DNA of 64,000 nucleotides from Hyphomicrobiales bacterium (lineage in GTDB: Bacteria > Pseudomonadota > Alphaproteobacteria > Rhizobiales > Rhodobiaceae), in the NCBI GenBank assembly GCA_002869065.1, contig PKTR01000001.1, forward strand, positions 673,118-737,117, written 5' to 3'. The notes below the pieces were generated by a model that searched no databases, was not told the DNA's origin, and saw nothing but the letters and a program-made list of their open reading frames with translations. Each line of letters starts with the position of its first letter. Position 1 is the first letter of the stretch. This document shows, piece after piece, positions 44,759-53,950 of this stretch. Position numbers and translations under genes: made by a program.

Positions 44759-46078
44759 ATGTCGAACGACGCGCCCCGCATCTCCTTTGTCAGCCTCGGC
44801 TGCCCCAAGGCGCTGGTTGATTCCGAGCGGATCATCACGCGGCTGCGCGCCGAAGGCTACGAACTGACCCGCAGTCACGCCGGCGCCGACGCGGTCGTCG
44901 TCAACACCTGCGGCTTCCTCGACAGCGCCAAGGCGGAGTCGCTGGAAGCCATCGGCGCGGCACTCGCCGAAAACGGCAAGGTCATCGTCACCGGCTGCAT
45001 GGGCGCCGAGCCGGAACAGATCCGCACCGTGCACCCGAACGTTCTGACGATCACCGGCCCGCAGCAATATGAAAGCGTCATGGCCGCCGTGCACGAGGCC
45101 GTGCCGCCGGCGCACGACCCGTTCCTCGATCTGGTGCCGCCGCAGGGCGTCAAGCTGACCCCGCGCCACTACGCCTATCTGAAGATCTCGGAGGGCTGCT
45201 CGAACCGCTGCAGCTTCTGCATCATCCCGAAACTGCGTGGTGATCTCGTCTCGCGGCCGGTCGATCAGGTGCTGCGCGAAGCTGAAAAGCTGGTCGATGC
45301 CGGCGTCAGGGAACTGCTCGTCGTCAGCCAGGATACCAGCGCCTACGGGCTCGATCTGAAATACCAGAGCGCGACCTGGCGCGACCGCGAAGTCCGCACC
45401 CGCTTCTACGACCTTGCTGAAGCGCTCGGCGAGCTCGGGGTGTGGACCCGCCTGCACTACGTCTACCCCTATCCGCATGTCGACGAGGTCATCCCGCTGA
45501 TGGCCGACGGCAAGGTGCTGCCCTATCTCGACATTCCCTTCCAGCACGCCTCACCGAAGGTGCTGAAGGCGATGCGCCGCCCCGGCGCGCAGGACAAGAC
45601 GCTGGAGCGGATCCGCAGCTGGCGCGAGATCTGTCCAGATCTCGCCATTCGCTCGACCTTCATCGTCGGTTTTCCGGGCGAAACGGACGAAGATTTCGAG
45701 ATGCTGCTCAACTGGCTCGACGAGGCAAAGCTCGACCGCGTCGGCTGCTTCAAATACGAGCCGGTCGCCGGTGCCCCGGCCAACGATCTCGCGTCCCCCG
45801 TCCCCGACGAGGTCAAGGAAAGCCGCTGGAACCGCTTCATGGCCCGCCAGCAGAAGGTCAGTGACAAACTGATGCGCCGCTCGCTCGGCAAACGCATCAA
45901 GGTCATTGTCGACGAGGCAAACGGCACGACCGGCACCGGCCGCTCGATGTGGGATGCGCCGGAGATCGACGGCGTCGTGCATCTGACCAGCCGCCGCCCG
46001 CTGCGTGTAGGTGATATCGTCACGGCCAAGGTGGAAGCCACCGATGCCTACGACCGCACGGCCGTCGTCGTCGGTTGA
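44759..46078 (+). CDS. rimO: Ribosomal protein S12 methylthiotransferase RimO
   Basis: Radical SAM enzyme that methylthiolates an Asp of ribosomal protein S12. Domains in order: UPF0004 with [14 protein letters not shown] and VVNTCGF, radical SAM with the CSNRCSFC cluster motif (about residue 147), then a TRAM domain at the C-terminus. The length of 439 is normal. It is separated by 92 bp from the carbamoylase and probably independent of it. Confidence 0.96.
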   Translation: MSNDAPRISFVSLGCPKALVDSERIITRLRAEGYELTRSHAGADAVVVNTCGFLDSAKAESLEAIGAALAENGKVIVTGCMGAEPEQIRTVHPNVLTITGPQQYESVMAAVHEAVPPAHDPFLDLVPPQGVKLTPRHYAYLKISEGCSNRCSFCIIPKLRGDLVSRPVDQVLREAEKLVDAGVRELLVVSQDTSAYGLDLKYQSATWRDREVRTRFYDLAEALGELGVWTRLHYVYPYPHVDEVIPLMADGKVLPYLDIPFQHASPKVLKAMRRPGAQDKTLERIRSWREICPDLAIRSTFIVGFPGETDEDFEMLLNWLDEAKLDRVGCFKYEPVAGAPANDLASPVPDEVKESRWNRFMARQQKVSDKLMRRSLGKRIKVIVDEANGTTGTGRSMWDAPEIDGVVHLTSRRPLRVGDIVTAKVEATDAYDRTAVVVG

Positions 46079-46083
46079 TCTTG

Positions 46084-47304
46084 CTAGCCCTTCGGCGAAA
46101 GCAGATCGACCAGCGTGCGCGCGACCACCTCGGTCGCGGCCTTCAGATCGCCAAGCTTGAGATGCTCGTCGCTGCTGTGGCTGCCGGTGGCAAACAGCGA
46201 CTTCGGCCCGGCGCCATAGAGAACCGTCGGAATGCCCGCCGACGCATAGTGGCGCGCGTCGGTGAACAGCGGCGCGCCGCCGACCACGACTTCCTCGCCG
46301 AACACCGCCTGCGCATGATGGCGCAAGGTCTCCGAAAGCCGCGCCGCGCCCGGATTGGGAACCAGCGGCTCGGCCAGCATGAGCCGCCGGCATTCAACGG
46401 TCACCCCTTCAATCGCCGGCGCGGCATTCTCGATCAGCGCGATCAGCTCCGCCTCGACGACGTCACCGTCTTCTTCCGGGATCATGCGTCGGTCGATACG
46501 CAGCTTTACCCGGTCCGGCACCACATTGGTGTGCACACCACCCGAGATCGTCCCGACCGTCAGCTTCGCCGTCCCGATGCCGGCAATGGCGCTCTCGCGG
46601 GTGGATATGCGCTTGCGCTCCTCATAGAGCGCGGCAAGGATCGGCGTCGTCGCCTCCAGCGCGTCGGCCCCGGTGTCGGGCATCGCCGCATGCGCCTGCT
46701 GACCGCGCACCACGACCTCGAGGTGCAGACAGCCATTGTGCGCGTTGATGATGTTGTAGGAAAAGCCGTCGCAGATCGCGAGATCGGGTTTCGTTACCCC
46801 AGTTTCAAGCAGCCATTTCGGCCCGACGAAACCGCCGAGCTCTTCGTCATAGGTCAGATGCAGCTCGACGGTTCCCGCAAGCGCGCGCCCTGACCGCGCA
46901 ACAGCGAGCAGCGCGAACACATAGGCGGTGAAGTCGCTCTTGGCATCGACGGCACCACGACCGTAGATCACATCGCCGGTAATCTCGGCACCGTACGGGT
47001 CGACCGACCACCCGTTTCCCGGCGGCACCGCGTCGCCATGGGCATGCAGCGCAATCGTCGGCCCCTCGCCGTCGCCAAAAACCCGCCGGACGATCAGATT
47101 GGTCACCGACTTCATTCCGTTCTGACGCACGAACGGCTCCGGCACGGGATGGTGTTCAACGGAAAAGCCAAGCTCTTCCAGCAACTCCGCCGTCATGATT
47201 GCGTGTTCGTCGCAGTCGCCCGGCGGATTGTCGCTCGGTGTCCGAATGAGTTCTTGCAGGAAGGCGACTTCGCGCTCGAAATTCTCTTCGATCACGGTTT
47301 TCAT
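46084..47304 (-). CDS. M20 family deacylase (ArgE/DapE-like)
   Basis: Metallopeptidase-fold amidohydrolase, 406 residues, with metal ligands in LHAHGDAVPPG, GRGAVDAKSDF and YDEELGG, and a dimerisation domain around GQQAHAAMPDTGADALE. It belongs to the ArgE/DapE/aminoacylase group; the substrate is not readable. The start at 47304 gives MKTVIEE; a longer frame adds eleven residues. It converges with rimO, only five bases apart. Confidence 0.88.
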   Translation of the reverse strand: MKTVIEENFEREVAFLQELIRTPSDNPPGDCDEHAIMTAELLEELGFSVEHHPVPEPFVRQNGMKSVTNLIVRRVFGDGEGPTIALHAHGDAVPPGNGWSVDPYGAEITGDVIYGRGAVDAKSDFTAYVFALLAVARSGRALAGTVELHLTYDEELGGFVGPKWLLETGVTKPDLAICDGFSYNIINAHNGCLHLEVVVRGQQAHAAMPDTGADALEATTPILAALYEERKRISTRESAIAGIGTAKLTVGTISGGVHTNVVPDRVKLRIDRRMIPEEDGDVVEAELIALIENAAPAIEGVTVECRRLMLAEPLVPNPGAARLSETLRHHAQAVFGEEVVVGGAPLFTDARHYASAGIPTVLYGAGPKSLFATGSHSSDEHLKLGDLKAATEVVARTLVDLLSPKG

Positions 47305-47704
47305 TGCGGATGGTCCCCAGGCGCAGCCGGATACCAATGGCGGACAGGCAAATGCCCCGTGGCCGAACGCTGAAAAGCGGCCACATCGTCCAGGGAACCG
47401 GAATGGAGCGAGTTGGTTGCGGTCATGATACGACCGCCGGTGTCGGGCACGCGCCGGAGGCTGAGCCTATCGTCGCTCCTGCGGGTGCCTTCGTTCGAGG
47501 AGGAACCGGATCGTCCGTATCGGCGGACAATGCCGCCGCATCTGCGTGACTACTCGGGACGTCGTTCACCGTTCCGGCCTTTGTTTCCTCTACCGCAAGC
47601 GTCGAGCGCGATCAGATCGCCGCCGCGATTGCCGCCCCAATTTATCCCCATTGCGGCGGCTGTCACAATCCTTTTTGCAGGCACAAGGATGCCTTAAACG
47701 ACAA
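47305..47704. other. Long stretch without a confident gene
   Basis: About 400 bases between the M20 gene and the ABC operon terminator. They hold a possible small plus-strand frame (47413-47697) and probably the promoter of the minus-strand M20 gene. I see no repeat, RNA motif or recognised domain. Confidence 0.5.
47413..47697 (+). CDS. Possible small protein with C-terminal hydrophobic segment
   Basis: A 94-residue frame beginning with TTG five bases after GGAG. It is Arg/Pro-rich (RTMPPHLRDYSGRRSPFRPL) and ends with a short hydrophobic run FIPIAAAVTILFAGT. Codon third positions are GC-rich in the first two-thirds. There is no family I recognise; it may be a chance frame in GC-rich DNA. Confidence 0.25.
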   Translation: MVAVMIRPPVSGTRRRLSLSSLLRVPSFEEEPDRPYRRTMPPHLRDYSGRRSPFRPLFPLPQASSAIRSPPRLPPQFIPIAAAVTILFAGTRMP

Positions 47705-47734
47705 ACCGGGCGGCTGCAGCAGCAACCGCCCGGT
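47705..47734 (-). terminator. Terminator of the BMP-type ABC operon
   Basis: A 9-bp GC stem (ACCGGGCGG / CCGCCCGGT, loop of 12) lies 24 bases after the binding-protein stop. It is followed on the minus strand by TTGTCGTTT; on the plus strand CTTTT follows. Confidence 0.75.
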
Positions 47735-47758
47735 CTTTTGATCGCGAAGTGCCGGCGT

Positions 47759-48829
47759 TTATTGCGGCAGCTTGTCGTCGATGCCCTTCACGTACCAGTT
47801 CATGCCGAGCATGGTGCCGTCGTCGAGGTTCGCGCCCTCGCCGATGACCTCGGTGCCGTCCTGCTTGACGATCGGGCCCTTGAACGGATGCAGTTCGCCG
47901 GACTCGATCTTGGCCTGGACGTCCTTCGCCGCGGCGACGACGTCTTCCGGCAGATTGGCGTACTCAGCCATCACGACGAGGCCGTCCTTCAGGCCTTCCC
48001 AGCTCGCCTGCGACTTCCAGGTGCCGTCGATCACGGCCTGGATGCGCCTTGCGTAATACGGTCCCCAATGATCTTCGATCGCGGTGTACTGGGCCTTCGG
48101 CGCGAACGACGACATATCATGCGCCTGACCGAAACCATGCAGGCCGCGTTCCTGCGCGATCTGCAGCGGCGCCGGGGAGTCGGTGTGCTGGGTGATGATG
48201 TCGGCGCCCTGGTCGAACAGGGCTTTCGCCGCGTCGCCTTCCTTGCCCGGATCGAACCACGAATTGACCCAGACGATCTTGATCTTGAAGTCCGGATTGA
48301 CCGACTGCGCACCGAGCATGAAGGCGTTGATGCCCATCACGACTTCCGGGATCGGGAACGACACGATGTAGCCGGCAACGCCGCTCTTCGACATCTTCGC
48401 CGCGATCTGGCCGATGATGTAGCGGCCTTCGTAGAAGCGGGCGTTGTAGGTGGTCACGTTGTCGGCGGTCTTGAAGCCGGTGGCGTGCTCGAACTTCACG
48501 TCCGGGAACTTCGCCGCGACCTTCAACGTCGGGTCCATGAAGCCGAACGAGGTCGTGAAGATGATGCCGCAACCGGAACGGGCAAGGCGCTCGATGGCGC
48601 GCTCGGCGTCCGGGCCTTCCGGCACGTTCTCGACGTAGCTGGTCTCGACTGCGTCGCCGAGCTTTTCCTGGGCGTAGAGGCGCCCGGTGTCGTGGCCCTG
48701 CGACCAGCCGCCGTCATTGTGCGGACCGACATAGACGAAGCAGGCTTTCAGCGGATCGGCCGCATTGGCGCCGCCGGCCATCAGGCCGAGAGCGACAAAC
48801 GCGCCCGCGAGGGTGAGGCTTTTGCGCAT
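47759..48829 (-). CDS. BMP-family ABC substrate-binding protein
   Basis: Basic-membrane-protein (Bmp/PnrA) family periplasmic protein, 356 residues, with signal peptide SLTLAGAFVALGLMAGGANA (about 4-23) and the core FVYVGPHNDGGWSQGHDTGR. Relatives bind purine nucleosides or related ligands. The ATG follows AGGGAGAC. It is the last gene of the operon, after the ATPase and two permeases; a 114-bp gap before it may hold its own promoter. Confidence 0.92.
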   Translation of the reverse strand: MRKSLTLAGAFVALGLMAGGANAADPLKACFVYVGPHNDGGWSQGHDTGRLYAQEKLGDAVETSYVENVPEGPDAERAIERLARSGCGIIFTTSFGFMDPTLKVAAKFPDVKFEHATGFKTADNVTTYNARFYEGRYIIGQIAAKMSKSGVAGYIVSFPIPEVVMGINAFMLGAQSVNPDFKIKIVWVNSWFDPGKEGDAAKALFDQGADIITQHTDSPAPLQIAQERGLHGFGQAHDMSSFAPKAQYTAIEDHWGPYYARRIQAVIDGTWKSQASWEGLKDGLVVMAEYANLPEDVVAAAKDVQAKIESGELHPFKGPIVKQDGTEVIGEGANLDDGTMLGMNWYVKGIDDKLPQ

Positions 48830-48943
48830 TCAGTAGTCTCCCTGTTTCGGCGTGCCGCGCATGGCGCGCCGGTGTTTGACGTGCAGACGTCGACCGGCGC
48901 CAAGAGTGCGTCAGCCGACGATACGGTACAAGTGCGGACCCGA

Positions 48944-49864
48944 TCAGCGGTCCGGCACGAAGGACTGGCCCAGACAGGCCGGCGTATTGACCCGCATCAG
49001 CGTACGGTCGCGTGAAATCACGACGAGCACGATGACGGTGGTAAGGTAAGGCAGCATCGACAGGAACTGCGAGGGAATGCCGATACCGAACGCCTGGGCG
49101 TGCAGCTGCAGGATACTGACGGCACCGAACAGCACCGCGCCAATCGCCAGCCGTGACGGCAGCCAGGACGCAAAGACGACGAGCGCAAGCGCGATCCAGC
49201 CGCGCCCCGACGTCATGTTCTGCGTCCATTGCGGCGTGTACACGAGCGACAGATAGCCGCCGCCGAGTCCGGCGCAGGCGCCGCCGAAGATCACCGCGAG
49301 GAACCGCACGCGAATGACGTTGTAGCCAAGCGAATGGGCCGAGACGTGATTGTCGCCGACCGCACGCAGGACGAGCCCGGCGCGACTGCGGAACAAAAAC
49401 CACGACACGGCCATCGTCAGAAAGACGGCGAGATAGGTCAGCGGATCGAGGCCGAAGATAATCGACCCGGCAACCGGCAGATCGCTCAAAACCGGGATAT
49501 CGAGTTTCGGTAGGCCAAGCCCCGGAATGCCGACAAAGGCATCGCCGATCAGCGCCGAAAGCCCCAGTCCGAACAGGGTGAGAGCGAGACCCGACGCCAC
49601 CTGATTGGCCACGAAAACGAGGGTGACGACGGCAAACAACGAGGCCATCAGCGCACCCGCGACCGCAGCCGCCAGAATGCCGACGACCGGCATGCCGGTC
49701 AGATGCGCCGCCGCGAAGCCGCACACCGCGCCGACCGCCATCATGCCCTCGACGCCGAGATTGAGAACGCCGGAGCGCTCGGTCACCAATTCGCCGATGG
49801 CCGCGAACAACAACGGCGTCGCGGCCGTAATGATGGTCAGGAGGATGCCTTCAAACATTCCCAT
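48944..49864 (-). CDS. BMP-type ABC transporter permease 2
   Basis: Membrane permease of the BPD_transp_2 type, 306 residues, with RSGVLNLGVEGMMAVGAVCG, the family signature. The start at ATG 49864 behind GGGGAGG overlaps the preceding permease by 14 bases; an upstream extension is a shadow of that gene in another frame. It pairs with the other permease, as in nucleoside importers. Confidence 0.93.
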   Translation of the reverse strand: MGMFEGILLTIITAATPLLFAAIGELVTERSGVLNLGVEGMMAVGAVCGFAAAHLTGMPVVGILAAAVAGALMASLFAVVTLVFVANQVASGLALTLFGLGLSALIGDAFVGIPGLGLPKLDIPVLSDLPVAGSIIFGLDPLTYLAVFLTMAVSWFLFRSRAGLVLRAVGDNHVSAHSLGYNVIRVRFLAVIFGGACAGLGGGYLSLVYTPQWTQNMTSGRGWIALALVVFASWLPSRLAIGAVLFGAVSILQLHAQAFGIGIPSQFLSMLPYLTTVIVLVVISRDRTLMRVNTPACLGQSFVPDR

Positions 49865-50942
49865 GACGCGCCTCCCCTGCCTTGGACGACCACACGATGC
49901 GGGCGCGATAGAAAATGAAGGTGTCGCATGCGAGCACGAAGAACAGCAGCATGCCCTGGAACACACGGGTGATCTGGTCCGACAGGCCCATTTCGATCTG
50001 CACGCCCTCGCCGCCCATGTAGGACAGCGCCAGCAGCAGGCCGGCAAACACGATGCCGATCGGATTGAGCCGACCGAGGAAGGCCACGATAATCGCGGTG
50101 AAGCCATAGCCCGGCGACACCGAAATGCGCAGCATGCCGATCGGACCCGCCGCTTCGCTGATACCGGCAAGGCCGGCAAGCCCGCCCGACACGAGGAAGG
50201 CGAGCAGCACCATCTTGTTGCGGCTGAACCCGGCAAAGGCGCCCGCGCGCGGCGCCTGGCCAAGCACCGTGATCTGGAAGCCGGTAATCGTGCGGTGCAG
50301 GACAAACCAGGCCGCAAGGGCAATCACCACGGCAAACACGGCATTGAGCCGAACACTGTCGCCGAAGGTCACCGGAAGAAGCTGATCGCCATCGAACGGC
50401 CGGCTGTCGGGGAAGTTATGCCCCTGCGGATTGCGCCAGGGCCCACGCGCCAGCCAGTCGACCAAGAGCTGCGCGACATAGACCAGCATCAGGCTGGTGA
50501 GGATCTCGTTGGCCCCGAACCGGGTCTTCAACAGCGCCGGGATCGCGCCATACACCATGCCACCGAGAATCCCGAGCGCGAGCATTAGCGGCATCACCAG
50601 CGGGCCCTGGAAGTCCGGGAACAGGATCGGGACCGAGGACCCGAAAATCGCCCCCATCACCAGCTGCCCCTCGGCGCCGATGTTCCATGTATTCGAATAG
50701 AAGCAGAGCGAAAGGCCAACAGCGACGATGATGATCGGCACCGCCTTCACGATCAGCGCCTCGATCGACCACATCGCCGTCAGCGGATCGATGAAATAGA
50801 TGTAGAGCGCGCGGAACGGGTCGACACCGATGGCGGTGAAGATGAGAAACCCGGCAATCACGGTCAGCGCGATCGCGATGATCGGCGACAGCAGCGCCAT
50901 GGCCGCGGAGCGGGTCGGGCGGCGGATCAGTTCAATGCGCAT
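49851..50942 (-). CDS. BMP-type ABC transporter permease 1
   Basis: Membrane permease, 363 residues, nine or ten helices, with NTWNIGAEGQLVMGAIFG, typical of the nucleoside/BMP systems. The start at 50942 follows GGAGGG and overlaps the ATPase end by 11 bases. It is followed with overlap by the second permease. Confidence 0.93.
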   Translation of the reverse strand: MRIELIRRPTRSAAMALLSPIIAIALTVIAGFLIFTAIGVDPFRALYIYFIDPLTAMWSIEALIVKAVPIIIVAVGLSLCFYSNTWNIGAEGQLVMGAIFGSSVPILFPDFQGPLVMPLMLALGILGGMVYGAIPALLKTRFGANEILTSLMLVYVAQLLVDWLARGPWRNPQGHNFPDSRPFDGDQLLPVTFGDSVRLNAVFAVVIALAAWFVLHRTITGFQITVLGQAPRAGAFAGFSRNKMVLLAFLVSGGLAGLAGISEAAGPIGMLRISVSPGYGFTAIIVAFLGRLNPIGIVFAGLLLALSYMGGEGVQIEMGLSDQITRVFQGMLLFFVLACDTFIFYRARIVWSSKAGEARHGNV

Positions 50943-52545
50943 GATCGCCCTCCACGGCATCCTGAACCAGGCGGCTGCCGCGTTCGGCCCCGCCGCCCAT
51001 CAGCAGGCCGATGCTTTCACGCGTGATGCCTTGCGCGTCCTGCGGCGGCGACAGATGACCTTTGGATATCACCGCGATGCGGTCGGAAATCTCGAGGATT
51101 TCATCGAGGTCCTGGCTGATCACCAGAACCGCGGAACCTTCCCGAGCCAGATCGATCAGCGCCTGACGGATGATCGCCGCAGCGCCCGCATCCACGCCCC
51201 AGGTCGGCTGACAGACGACCAGCACGCCGGGCTTGCGATCGAATTCCCGCCCGACAACGAATTTCTGCAGATTGCCGCCTGATAGCGACGCCGCTTCCGG
51301 GTCCGGCGTTCCCTTGCGCACATCGAACATCTCGGTCACTCGCCCGACGATGGTCTTTGCCCCGCCGAACGATACGATGCCGGAGCGCACCAGCCCCTCG
51401 CCCGTGCCGTGCCGGGTCAGCAGCACATTCTCCGACAGGGTGAGACGCGGCACCGCGCCATGCCCGAGCCGTTCTTCCGGCACGAAGGCAGCGTTCAGCC
51501 GCCGCCGCGCATTGACGCCCTTGCGCCCGCACGGCTTGCCGTCGATCTCGATCGCCGCGTTGGTATTCGCCGCCGTTTCTCCCGACAGGGCATCAAACAA
51601 TTCGTCCTGGCCGTTGCCGGCAACGCCTGCGATGGACACCACTTCGCCGCCCCGCACCTCGAGCGAGACCTCGTCGAGCGCAACTGCGAACTGATGCGGC
51701 GCCGGCAGTGTCAGGTCATGGACCCGGAGCCGCACCGGCGCCCGTTCATCCACGGCAGTGGCGGCAACCAGCGGCCGGACATCGGCACCCACCATCATGC
51801 GTGCCAGCTCACCGGCGGTGACTTCCTGCGGATCGCATTCGCCCACCACCTTGCCATGCCGCAGGATCGTTGCGTGATGGCAGATCTGCTTCACCTCTTC
51901 GAGCCGGTGACTGATGTAGAGCACCGAACACCGCTCGGCGGTCAGCCGCTGCAGCGTGACGAACAGATCGTCAGCCTCCTGCGGGGTGAGCACCGATGTC
52001 GGCTCATCCATGATGATGAGTTCCGGCTCCTGCAGCAGGCAGCGCACGATCTCGATGCGCTGGCGCTCACCGACCGAAAGGTCGGCCACCAGCGAGTTCG
52101 GGTTGAGCGGCAGGCCGTACTCCCGCGAAACGGACGAAATCTTGTCCTTCAGCTCGGCGAGCGGGGTATCGCCGGACAGCGCGAGCGAGATGTTCTCGGC
52201 GACCGATAACGCGTCGAACAGCGAGAAGTGCTGGAACACCATGCCGATACCGAGTTGGCGCGCTGCTGCGGGATTGGCGATGTGAACCGGTTCGCCTTTC
52301 CACAACACCTCGCCCGATGTCGGCTGCAACGCACCATAAAGGATTTTGACCAGTGTCGACTTGCCGGCGCCGTTCTCGCCAAGCAGCGCGTGGATCTCGC
52401 CCGGCATGATGGAAAAGTCGATGGAGTCATTGGCTGCAAGGGAGCCGAACCGTTTGGTGATCGAGCGCGCTTCGAGAAGCGGAACAGAGTCGCGGCCTTC
52501 GATGCGGCTCACCCGTTCTCTTGCAGTCGGTTCCTCGGCACTCAC
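50932..52545 (-). CDS. BMP-type ABC transporter ATP-binding protein (two ATPase domains)
   Basis: Duplicated ATPase, 537 residues. The first domain has GENGAGKSTLVKILYG, a degenerate signature LSVGERQRIEIVRCLL and LIIMDEPTSVLT. The second has GVAGNGQDELFDALSG, LSGGNLQKFVVGRE and LVVCQPTWGVDAG, the altered motifs usual for sugar/nucleoside importers. The start is GTG 52545 after a G-rich stretch; the longer frame lacks family sequence. First gene of the operon. Confidence 0.92.
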   Translation of the reverse strand: MSAEEPTARERVSRIEGRDSVPLLEARSITKRFGSLAANDSIDFSIMPGEIHALLGENGAGKSTLVKILYGALQPTSGEVLWKGEPVHIANPAAARQLGIGMVFQHFSLFDALSVAENISLALSGDTPLAELKDKISSVSREYGLPLNPNSLVADLSVGERQRIEIVRCLLQEPELIIMDEPTSVLTPQEADDLFVTLQRLTAERCSVLYISHRLEEVKQICHHATILRHGKVVGECDPQEVTAGELARMMVGADVRPLVAATAVDERAPVRLRVHDLTLPAPHQFAVALDEVSLEVRGGEVVSIAGVAGNGQDELFDALSGETAANTNAAIEIDGKPCGRKGVNARRRLNAAFVPEERLGHGAVPRLTLSENVLLTRHGTGEGLVRSGIVSFGGAKTIVGRVTEMFDVRKGTPDPEAASLSGGNLQKFVVGREFDRKPGVLVVCQPTWGVDAGAAAIIRQALIDLAREGSAVLVISQDLDEILEISDRIAVISKGHLSPPQDAQGITRESIGLLMGGGAERGSRLVQDAVEGDHAH

Positions 52546-52775
52546 GCGACCCACCCCCCAATCAGTCGATCCACGACAACCTGATGCACGTACCGTGCCG
52601 GTCGCAACAGGTGAGAGTATCGCGTGATCGCGGTGAGGTCTTCCCTTGATTCGCGAGTTGGCGCGGTTCTGCGGTCGTTTTGCGACGATCATCCACAAGA
52701 AATGGACGGACTAAATTCCGCTCGCGCGCAGGCGCTGAAAAAACAGGCGGCAACAGACTGAAAACAAGGCAAAAA

Positions 52776-52804
52776 GGCACCGCAACCGGGCCGGCCGCGA
52801 TGCC
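52776..52804 (-). terminator. Terminator of the quinone oxidoreductase gene
   Basis: On the minus strand an 8-bp stem (GGCATCGC / GCGGTGCC, with one U-G pair) is followed by TTTTTG, 23 bases after the stop. A standard intrinsic terminator. Confidence 0.8.
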
Positions 52805-52826
52805 TCTGAAATATCGACTGTTCCGC

Positions 52827-53804
52827 TTAGACCGTGAACACCGACGAACCCGTCGTCCGCCGGCCTTCGAGGTCCTGATGCGCGGTGACCGCATCCGCGA
52901 GCCGGTAGGTCTGGTTGATCTCGATCTTCACCGCACCCGATTGCACGACGTCGAACAGATCGGCCGCCGTCGCGTCCAGTTCGGCGCGCGAAGCGATGTA
53001 GGTGAACAGCGTCGGGCGGGTCGCAAACAGCGAGCCCTTCTGGCCGAGCAGCCCGAGATTGAAATCGCTGACCGGACCTGAGGAGTTACCGAACGACACC
53101 CACATGCCGAGCGGCCGAATGCAATCGAGCGAGGCCGGATAGGTGTCCTTGCCGACGGAGTCGTAAACGACATCGACGCCCTTGCCGTCTGTCAGCTCGC
53201 GCACCCGCTCGACGAAATTCTCCTCGCGGTAGTTGATGACGTGCGTATAGCCGTGCGCAAGCGCGAGCTCGGCCTTTTCCGCCGAACTGACCGTCCCGAT
53301 GATCTTAACACCGAGATGCTTCGCCCACTGACCCGCGATCAGGCCGACGCCCCCGGCAGCCGCATGGAACAGCGCCGTGTGCCCCGGCTCGAGGCGGAAC
53401 GTGCGGCGCAGCAGGTATTGCGCCGTCATGCCTTTCAGCATCATCGCCGCCGCCGTCTTGTCGTCGAAGCCTTCGGGCAGCACCACCAGCCGATCGGCGG
53501 CCACGATGCGCTCTTCGGCATAGGACCCGATCGGACCGACATAGGCGACCCGATCCCCCGGTTTCACGTCGGTGACGCCCTCGCCGACCGCGACGACCTC
53601 ACCGGCCCCTTCGTTGCCCGGCGTGAACGGCGTTCCGGCGGGCGCAGGATAGAGACCCGAGCGGAAATAGCAGTCGATGAAGTTGAGACCGACGGCCGTA
53701 TGCCGAATGCGTGCTTCGCCCGGACCCGGATTTCCCGGATCGAAGCTTTCCCACTTCATCACTTCGGGACCACCCGGCTCATAAACCCGCATGCCATGCG
53801 ACAT
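52827..53804 (-). CDS. NADPH:quinone oxidoreductase (zinc-less MDR family)
   Basis: Medium-chain reductase, 325 residues, with VYEPGGPEVMKWE at the start, HTAVGLNFIDCYFRSGLYP, the AAAMMLKGMTAQYLLRR quinone oxidoreductase signature, and the Rossmann motif AAAGGVGLIAGQWAKHLG. It lacks structural zinc cysteines, as usual. Two ATGs (53810, 53804) are close; 53804 is better spaced from AGGG. It is monocistronic. Confidence 0.92.
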   Translation of the reverse strand: MSHGMRVYEPGGPEVMKWESFDPGNPGPGEARIRHTAVGLNFIDCYFRSGLYPAPAGTPFTPGNEGAGEVVAVGEGVTDVKPGDRVAYVGPIGSYAEERIVAADRLVVLPEGFDDKTAAAMMLKGMTAQYLLRRTFRLEPGHTALFHAAAGGVGLIAGQWAKHLGVKIIGTVSSAEKAELALAHGYTHVINYREENFVERVRELTDGKGVDVVYDSVGKDTYPASLDCIRPLGMWVSFGNSSGPVSDFNLGLLGQKGSLFATRPTLFTYIASRAELDATAADLFDVVQSGAVKIEINQTYRLADAVTAHQDLEGRRTTGSSVFTV

Positions 53805-53902
53805 CGTCATCACCCTGTTGTTCGAACGAAACCGATTGCGCCGACGGCGCCTGATGCCACGGTAGCGATCCGGCGCCGCCACGCAAGCGCCGAATACGCA
53901 AA

Positions 53903-53925
53903 CGCCCCGCCAACCCGGCGGGGCG
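53903..53925 (-). terminator. Terminator of the RTX gene
   Basis: A 9-bp stem (CGCCCCGCC / GGCGGGGCG, loop AACCC) lies about 25 bases after the RTX stop, followed on the minus strand by TTTGCGT. Confidence 0.75.
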
Positions 53926-53950
53926 CCTGCAAACCTGTCGACGGTGCCCG

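Noticed and set aside
49865-50323. An N-terminal extension of the second BMP-type permease
   Set aside because: It lies out of frame inside the first permease gene and is Cys/Arg/Ser-rich with no membrane pattern; the start at 49864 has a strong GGGGAGG.
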